From Tragulus kanchil (Eukaryota > Chordata > Mammalia > Artiodactyla > Tragulidae), in contig JAIOJX010000030.1 of assembly GCA_022376925.1 (NCBI GenBank), positions 171,177,298 to 171,241,297 on the forward strand: DNA of 64,000 bases, written 5' to 3'. Each line of letters starts with the position of its first letter. The first letter of the stretch is position 1. The translations under genes and the position numbers were made by a program. The notes below the pieces were generated by a model. The model searched no databases. It worked only from the letters and a program-made list of their open reading frames with translations, and was not told the DNA's origin. Shown here piece after piece: positions 58,395 to 64,000 of this stretch.

Positions 58395-60572
58395 AGGAGC
58401 TTTCCTATGAGCTTTCCCTCTTACCCGTCAGCCAAATGAATTCTATTTTCTCGTAAAGAGGAAGGCACACAACAGGGGCCTTGTCCCTTTGATGTGGTCA
58501 TCCACACTTTGAACCCACCCTGCAGCCTCATTCCACCCTTACTTGTTTTCTTCCTCTGTGTTATCAGAAGATGGTCAGAATTCTTTTGTTGTTATTAAAA
58601 GTTTAATCCAGTCACTTGCAATAGGCCATTGGACCCTCCGCCTTGATTTTATAGGTATTTTATTTTATAGTCTCTTTCCATCTTGTATATCAACAATTTT
58701 TAATTTATGAGCTCCACGGAATGTTACCTATGGGCCCATTGTGTTCTTGTAATCCCTTTTTTCTGTTTATCCCTTGAGATGTTTTTGGCTATCTTATCAA
58801 GCTTGCATTTAGGGGAATCTAGAACTGCTCTATCCACTGTGGTCCCACTAACTGAGCCCTACGTCAAGTGCTCAGTAGCCACCCTGAGTCAGCTCCAGTG
58901 TGGACAAAGTGGGCAGCACTGCGCATATTACTATTTCCATCACCACAGAAAGTTACGTCGGAGAATATTTTTCTACAGCCTTCTGTCCACCAGTCTTTGC
59001 CCCCAAAATGTCTGAATCTGCTTTTCTTGAGCCAAACAAAAGAAATGTGATGTGTCTGCTCTGTTTTTCAGTTATTTGAGCTCCTGAAGCATGCTCCACT
59101 ACCTCCCTGTGGTCAGCCCCTCCTCATAGTTGTCATGTGAGCCAGGGCAGTAGATGCCCTCACTACTCTTACTAATAACTTTTGAGAGGGAAAGTTTTCA
59201 GACAGTTTGAAGACATGCAGTGTTGGACATTAATATCTGTGTGCTAGGTTTCTTAGAAAGTGACTTGAGGATGTATCTCAGCAAAATGAAAGGTGAGTAG
59301 TCATGCATGAGGTGAGTTAGTCTGTGCTCAGTCACGTCAGACTCTGCGACCCCATGGACTACAGGCTGTGACGCTCCTCTGTGCATAGGGTCTTCTAGGC
59401 AAGAATACTGCAGTGTGTTGCCATTTCCTCCTCCAGGGATCTTCCTGACCCAGGGATCTGACCTGTGTCTCCTGCTTTGGCAAGCAGGAGCTTCCTATGA
59501 GCTTTCCTCTTACGTCAGCCAAATGAATTCTATTTTCTCGTAAAGAGGAAGGCACACAACAGGGGCCTTGTCCCTTTGATGTGGTCATCCACACTTTGAA
59601 CCCACCCTGCAGCCTCATTCCACCCTTACTTGTTTTCTTCCTCTGTGTTATCAGAAGATGGTCAGAATTCTTTTGTTGTTATTAAAAGTTTAATCCAGTC
59701 ACTTGCAATAGGCCATTGGACCCTCCGCCTTGATTTTATAGGTATTTTATTTTATAGTCTCTTTCCATCTTGTATATCAACAATTTTTAATTTATGAGCT
59801 CCACGGAATGTTACCTATGGGCCCATTGTGTTCTTGTAATCCCTTTTTTCTGTTTATCCCTTGAGATGTTTTTGGCTATCTTATCAAGCTTGCATTTAGG
59901 GGAATCTAGAACTGCTCTATCCACTGTGGTCCCACTAACTGAGCCCTACGTCAAGTGCTCAGTAGCCACCCTGAGTCAGCTCCAGTGTGGACAAAGTGGG
60001 CAGCACTGCATATTACTATTTCCATCACCACAGAAAGTTACGTCGGAGAATATTTTTCTACAGCCTTCTGTCCACCAGTCTTTGCCCCCAAAATGTCTGA
60101 ATCTGCTTTTCTTGAGCCAAACAAAAGAAATGTGATGTGTCTGCTCTGTTTTTCAGTTATTTGAGCTCCTGAAGCATGCTCCACTACCTCCCTGTGGTCA
60201 GCCCCTCCTCATAGTTGTCATGTGAGCCAGGGCAGTAGATGCCCTCACTACTCTTACTAATAACTTTTGAGAGGGAAAGTTTTCAGACAGTTTGAAGACA
60301 TGCAGTGTTGGACATTAATATCTGTGTGCTAGGTTTCTTAGAAAGTGACTTGAGGATGTATCTCAGCAAAATGAAAGGTGAGTAGTCATGCATGAGGTGA
60401 GTTAGTCTGTGCTCAGTCACGTCAGACTCTGCGACCCCATGGACTACAGGCTGTGACGCTCCTCTGTGCATAGGGTCTTCTAGGCAAGAATACTGCAGTG
60501 TGTTGCCATTTCCTCCTCCAGGGATCTTCCTGACCCAGGGATCTGACCTGTGTCTCCTGCTTTGGCAAGCAG
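58395..60572 (+). repeat. tandem pair 17 (about 1.09 kb x 2)
   Basis: Copy A is 58395-59487 and copy B is 59486-60572, offset 1091 at the left and 1087 inside. The first 30 bases of B have lost bases (agctttccctcttacccgtc against agctttcctcttacgtc). Copy A ends inside a SINE. One 2-base indel lies near 58920 (ctgcgcatatt against ctgcatatt). Confidence 0.96.
58820..58965. mobile_element. MER5A-like DNA transposon remnant (hAT class); copy at 59907-60050
   Basis: tagaactgctctatccactg, gtcaagtgctcagtagccac and tatttccatcaccacagaaa occur in the order of a MER5A-type non-autonomous element. Terminal repeats are too decayed to show. Confidence 0.65.
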
Positions 60573-60602
60573 ATACTTCAGCACTGAGCCACCTGGGAAG
60601 TA
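60401..60602 (-). mobile_element. Bov-tA/Bov-A2-type SINE, reverse; copies at 59316-59487 (cut) and 61474-61675
   Basis: It reads gctcagtcacgtcagactct, accccatggactacaggctg, gcaagaatactgcagtgtgt and gacccagggatctgacctg, ending tgagccacctgggaag. Three copies exist only because two tandem pairs overlap here. The first is truncated at a join. Confidence 0.9.
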
Positions 60603-60844
60603 CACAGGGTATTCCCAGATACTCCCATCTCCTCTTTGTTTGAACAGGAAAAGACTGCACTCATTTGCCTCTTTTAGAGTTAGTAACAGCCTTGTGAGTC
60701 GCTTCAGCCAGTACTCCAGTGGAATCTTTTAGAGTCCTGGTCTCTGCTCGTTGGCAGTGGGGCTCATGCTCTTCCTCTCACAGCACAAAAGTAAAACATT
60801 TCCACTGTGAGAGGCCTTTCACCATTCACAGATATCTAAGAAAT

Positions 60845-61080
60845 TGAGCTTTTGAGTCATATTATACTTGGATTTCAGTCTTAACTTTTTGCTTTCATAA
60901 CTGTGACACTGGACAAATAACTTGACCTTTCTATGTCTTGGTTTCCTTCATTATGACATAGGGAAAAGTATTGGTAATAAAACCTTCATGTATGTTACAA
61001 TGATTAAAAGAATTAATTCATTTGAAAGGATCACTATGGTGCCTGGGATGTTATGAGCACTCAGCAAATGCTAGCTGCTT
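60845..61080 (+). mobile_element. MIR element; copy at 61918-62153
   Basis: taacttgacctttctatgtc and ttggtttccttcattatgac are followed by gatgttatgagcactcagc and aaatgctagctgc, the MIR order in plus orientation. Confidence 0.7.
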
Positions 61081-61170
61081 CCATCCTCTTCCTCTCTCCT
61101 CCTCCTTCTCTCTCCTCCCTTTTCCCGCTCCTCCTCTTCTCCCTCTTCTTCCTCCTCCTCCCCATCCTCA
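61078..61170 (+). repeat. polypyrimidine (TCC/CTT)n tract; copy at 62151-62243
   Basis: About 90 bases almost purely C and T on the plus strand, following the MIR end. The two copies differ by one base (tttcccgctcc against tttccctctcc). Such tracts can adopt triplex structures, but nothing here shows a function. Confidence 0.85.
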
Positions 61171-62432
61171 TGTACAGAGCATTTGGCTGGGCCTTGGGAT
61201 TTTGAAGATAAGAATCATTTGTTCACTGTCCTCATAGAATTTAGAACCTGGCTTAGTAAAAAGAGAAGTCATCACGCAGATATGAGAGGCTGATGCCCAG
61301 GGTTGCTGATGGGTGTCTCCTCTTTGTCGACACCGAATATTCCTCGCTCTCTAAAAATTTCAGTTTGAAGACATGCAGTGTTGGACATTAATATCTGTGT
61401 GCTAGGTTTCTTAGAAAGTGACTTGAGGATGTATCTCAGCAAAATGAAAGGTGAGTAGTCATGCATGAGGTGAGTTAGTCTGTGCTCAGTCACGTCAGAC
61501 TCTGCGACCCCATGGACTACAGGCTGTGACGCTCCTCTGTGCATAGGGTCTTCTAGGCAAGAATACTGCAGTGTGTTGCCATTTCCTCCTCCAGGGATCT
61601 TCCTGACCCAGGGATCTGACCTGTGTCTCCTGCTTTGGCAAGCAGATACTTCAGCACTGAGCCACCTGGGAAGTACACAGGGTATTCCCAGATACTCCCA
61701 TCTCCTCTTTGTTTGAACAGGAAAAGACTGCACTCATTTGCCTCTTTTAGAGTTAGTAACAGCCTTGTGAGTCGCTTCAGCCAGTACTCCAGTGGAATCT
61801 TTTAGAGTCCTGGTCTCTGCTCGTTGGCAGTGGGGCTCATGCTCTTCCTCTCACAGCACAAAAGTAAAACATTTCCACTGTGAGAGGCCTTTCACCATTC
61901 ACAGATATCTAAGAAATTGAGCTTTTGAGTCATATTATACTTGGATTTCAGTCTTAACTTTTTGCTTTCATAACTGTGACACTGGACAAATAACTTGACC
62001 TTTCTATGTCTTGGTTTCCTTCATTATGACATAGGGAAAAGTATTGGTAATAAAACCTTCATGTATGTTACAATGATTAAAAGAATTAATTCATTTGAAA
62101 GGATCACTATGGTGCCTGGGATGTTATGAGCACTCAGCAAATGCTAGCTGCTTCCATCCTCTTCCTCTCTCCTCCTCCTTCTCTCTCCTCCCTTTTCCCT
62201 CTCCTCCTCTTCTCCCTCTTCTTCCTCCTCCTCCCCATCCTCATGTACAGAGCATTTGGCTGGGCCTTGGGATTTTGAAGATAAGAATCATTTGTTCACT
62301 GTCCTCATAGAATTTAGAACCTGGCTTAGTAAAAAGAGAAGTCATCACGCAGATATGAGAGGCTGATGCCCAGGGTTGCTGATGGGTGTCTCCCTCTTTG
62401 TCGTACACCGAATATTCCTGTCGTCTCTCTAC

Positions 62433-64000
62433 CTCAGGTTCAGAGCCACCTGAGTTTCTTTGACATTCAGTGAAACAGACAGGTAGTGTCTTTAGCAACC
62501 TCCCGTCACGCGTTTGTGACCCCTGTAAGAACTGCCTGTCCCCTTCTGGATATAATCTCAGATTTCCTGAATCTCCCAGGCATTGAAAATTATATTTCTG
62601 TCATTCCTCCAGTCATACACAGCTAAAAGTACTTGGAATTTCACAGTAAAGGGCGACCCAGCATGTGACCCCCGTGGGAAGTAACGATATGTGCTCTCTG
62701 GGTCTCTTATTATATCTCATTTTAGAATGACTGTACTCTGGTTGTTTTCCAAGCCACAAGGCACTCACTTTGCATTTGCTTCATATCTATGCACTTTAAA
62801 AAATATCATGACATTTTGCTTCTGAGACAAAAGTCAAATGCCAAAAAAAATTCACCTCTACAAATGTGAGTATTAAAAACTTAATTTATAAATACAAACA
62901 AGATGAACTGCCAAGATGCCAACATAGTTACTTAGTTTGCGGACTTGGAGATTGTGGGCAATATTCCTCATGCTGGGCTCTACACCTGTGTGTTTTCTGC
63001 CTTACTGGAGATTGAGAGCTGTTCCATTGGCATTGGCATCCTTTCCTGTCTGAATGCTTAAATACAGCTGGTGGGCTGGAGGTTACAGTTCTGGAAGTTA
63101 CTTAGAGGGAAAACAGGAAGCAAGGTGGTATATGGTGCCTCTGGTGTTCTGTATGCTATACTCCCCTGTGTCGTTTGGCAGACCACCTCTCCCGCTTTCC
63201 ATCGTGCCTCAGTGGGACTGTCAGTCACAGTGTCCGCTTCCTACTGTGGTCCCATGGAGCTGACATTCAGATTGTTTCAGGCACAGAACATCTTTCCCCT
63301 GGGAATAAATAGTACAGGCACATAAGTGAATGCTTCCCAAGGGATTTGTCTTGTGCTTCAAAGGTCATAAGATTAAAAAAATTATCCTCACTAAGTACTT
63401 AATAGAATGAATTAGTTACGAAATCAGTTGTAAATTCCTAAAAAAGATGTTGGGTGTTAGAGAAGTTACTCTTTGTCAGAGGAAGGACTGAGCTAGTGGG
63501 GGTAAAGTTGGGCATATTGGGAGCTAACTTCCCTCCTGGGAAAGACAATCTCAGGATACATGGAGGGGAACATGACGATGCAGGAGGGAGACCAAACCCT
63601 CCTCCATCATCTGTGTCTTGGTCCTGCCTAAAGATGGTGCCATACCTGCCTTTTCTATTTGCATGACCCGGTGCATTTCCTTTTCATCTATGCTGGTTTG
63701 AATTAGTTTTCTGGTTTTTTTTTCTTTTTTTTTTAAGGCATATATCAGATCCCCCCAGTGATGTGAGAGAAAAAAACAGACAATAAATGTGTCTAAAAGA
63801 TGAGACGGCAACCAGTTAATCGCAGACATTTTTCCAGAATGCTGGGGTAAACTCAAACTTTGAACATGGCCCACCACTCTGCTTCACAACCACTCTTGAC
63901 CAGTCCTCTGGAGAGGACTCCGTTTAAACATGCCTGCCTTCCTCTTCCTTCACTTCTCTGATGACAGTGGCATATGTCCTCTGTCCTCCCCTTCTCCTTT
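62433..64000. other. single-copy non-coding DNA
   Basis: No gene or repeat recognised with confidence. It includes a T-rich tract at 63714-63734. Frames of up to 108 codons overlap one another on both strands. Confidence 0.5.

Larger units (their letters stand above)
60288..62432 (+). repeat. tandem pair 18 (about 1.07 kb x 2), shingled with pair 17
   Basis: Copy A is 60288-61352 and copy B is 61361-62432, offset 1073. The last 35 bases of A are damaged compared with B (gtctcctctttgtcgacacc against gtctccctctttgtcgtaca). The first 285 bp are also at 59203-59487, giving three copies. Confidence 0.96.

Noticed and set aside
2468..62432. The tandem pairs as a new biological duplication system
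   Set aside because: Damaged ends, filler bases, cut SINEs, equal microsatellites and shingled triple copies all fit unmerged contig ends better. Kept only as an item to test with reads.

Overview
This is mammalian nuclear DNA from a ruminant (pecoran artiodactyl: cattle, sheep, goat, buffalo or a relative; I cannot say which). The evidence is the repeat content. There is a 5'-truncated BovB (RTE) LINE, several BovB/tRNA-type SINEs (Bov-tA/Bov-A2 class), many cetartiodactyl tRNA-derived CHR-type SINEs (five with clear target-site duplications), a ruminant-type L1 3' end, and older MIR, L2 and MER5A copies. I find no convincing protein-coding exon, RNA gene, promoter or CpG island. The window reads as an intergenic or deep-intronic stretch. 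The open frames are short, and many are repeat shadows or doubled copies of the same non-coding sequence.

The dominant feature is not a gene. Eighteen unrelated stretches, spread from 2.5 to 62.4 kb, are each present twice in direct tandem, with a copy-to-copy offset of only 1,065 to 1,159 bp (mean about 1.11 kb). The copies are almost identical inside. The differences are mostly one- or two-base indels and are concentrated at the join. Several joins carry a few bases of filler, in one case a run of eleven G. Where two joins lie close together the pairs overlap like shingles and short segments appear three times (15.1-19.1, 31.7-37.8, 40.2-44.5, 51.1-55.5 and 58.4-62.4 kb). Interspersed repeats are cut at the joins without regard to their own ends. 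The simplest reading is an assembly artefact: neighbouring contigs that overlap by about 1.1 kb were laid end to end without being merged. If so, about 20 kb of the 64 kb is spurious and the true locus is about 44 kb.

Layout: 0-2.5 kb single-copy DNA with an L1 3' end; 2.5-10.6 kb three tandem pairs; 10.7-14.4 kb a single-copy repeat-rich block (four SINEs, one BovB LINE); 15.1-19.1 kb two shingled pairs containing a perfect 16-bp hairpin; 19.1-24.7 kb SINEs, L2 and one pair; 24.7-31.3 kb two pairs over MIR/L2 and an old repeat split by a SINE; 31.7-37.8 kb three shingled pairs; 37.8-40.2 kb single-copy DNA with an L1 fragment; 40.2-47.1 kb three pairs; 47.1-51.1 kb single-copy DNA with old repeats; 51.1-55.5 kb two shingled pairs; 55.5-58.4 kb a probable solo LTR and two SINEs facing each other; 58.4-62.4 kb two shingled pairs; the rest single-copy.

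Repeat family names are from recognition by eye and have not been checked against a repeat library. I found no new biological system that I can defend. The tandem-pair pattern is the observation most worth checking.
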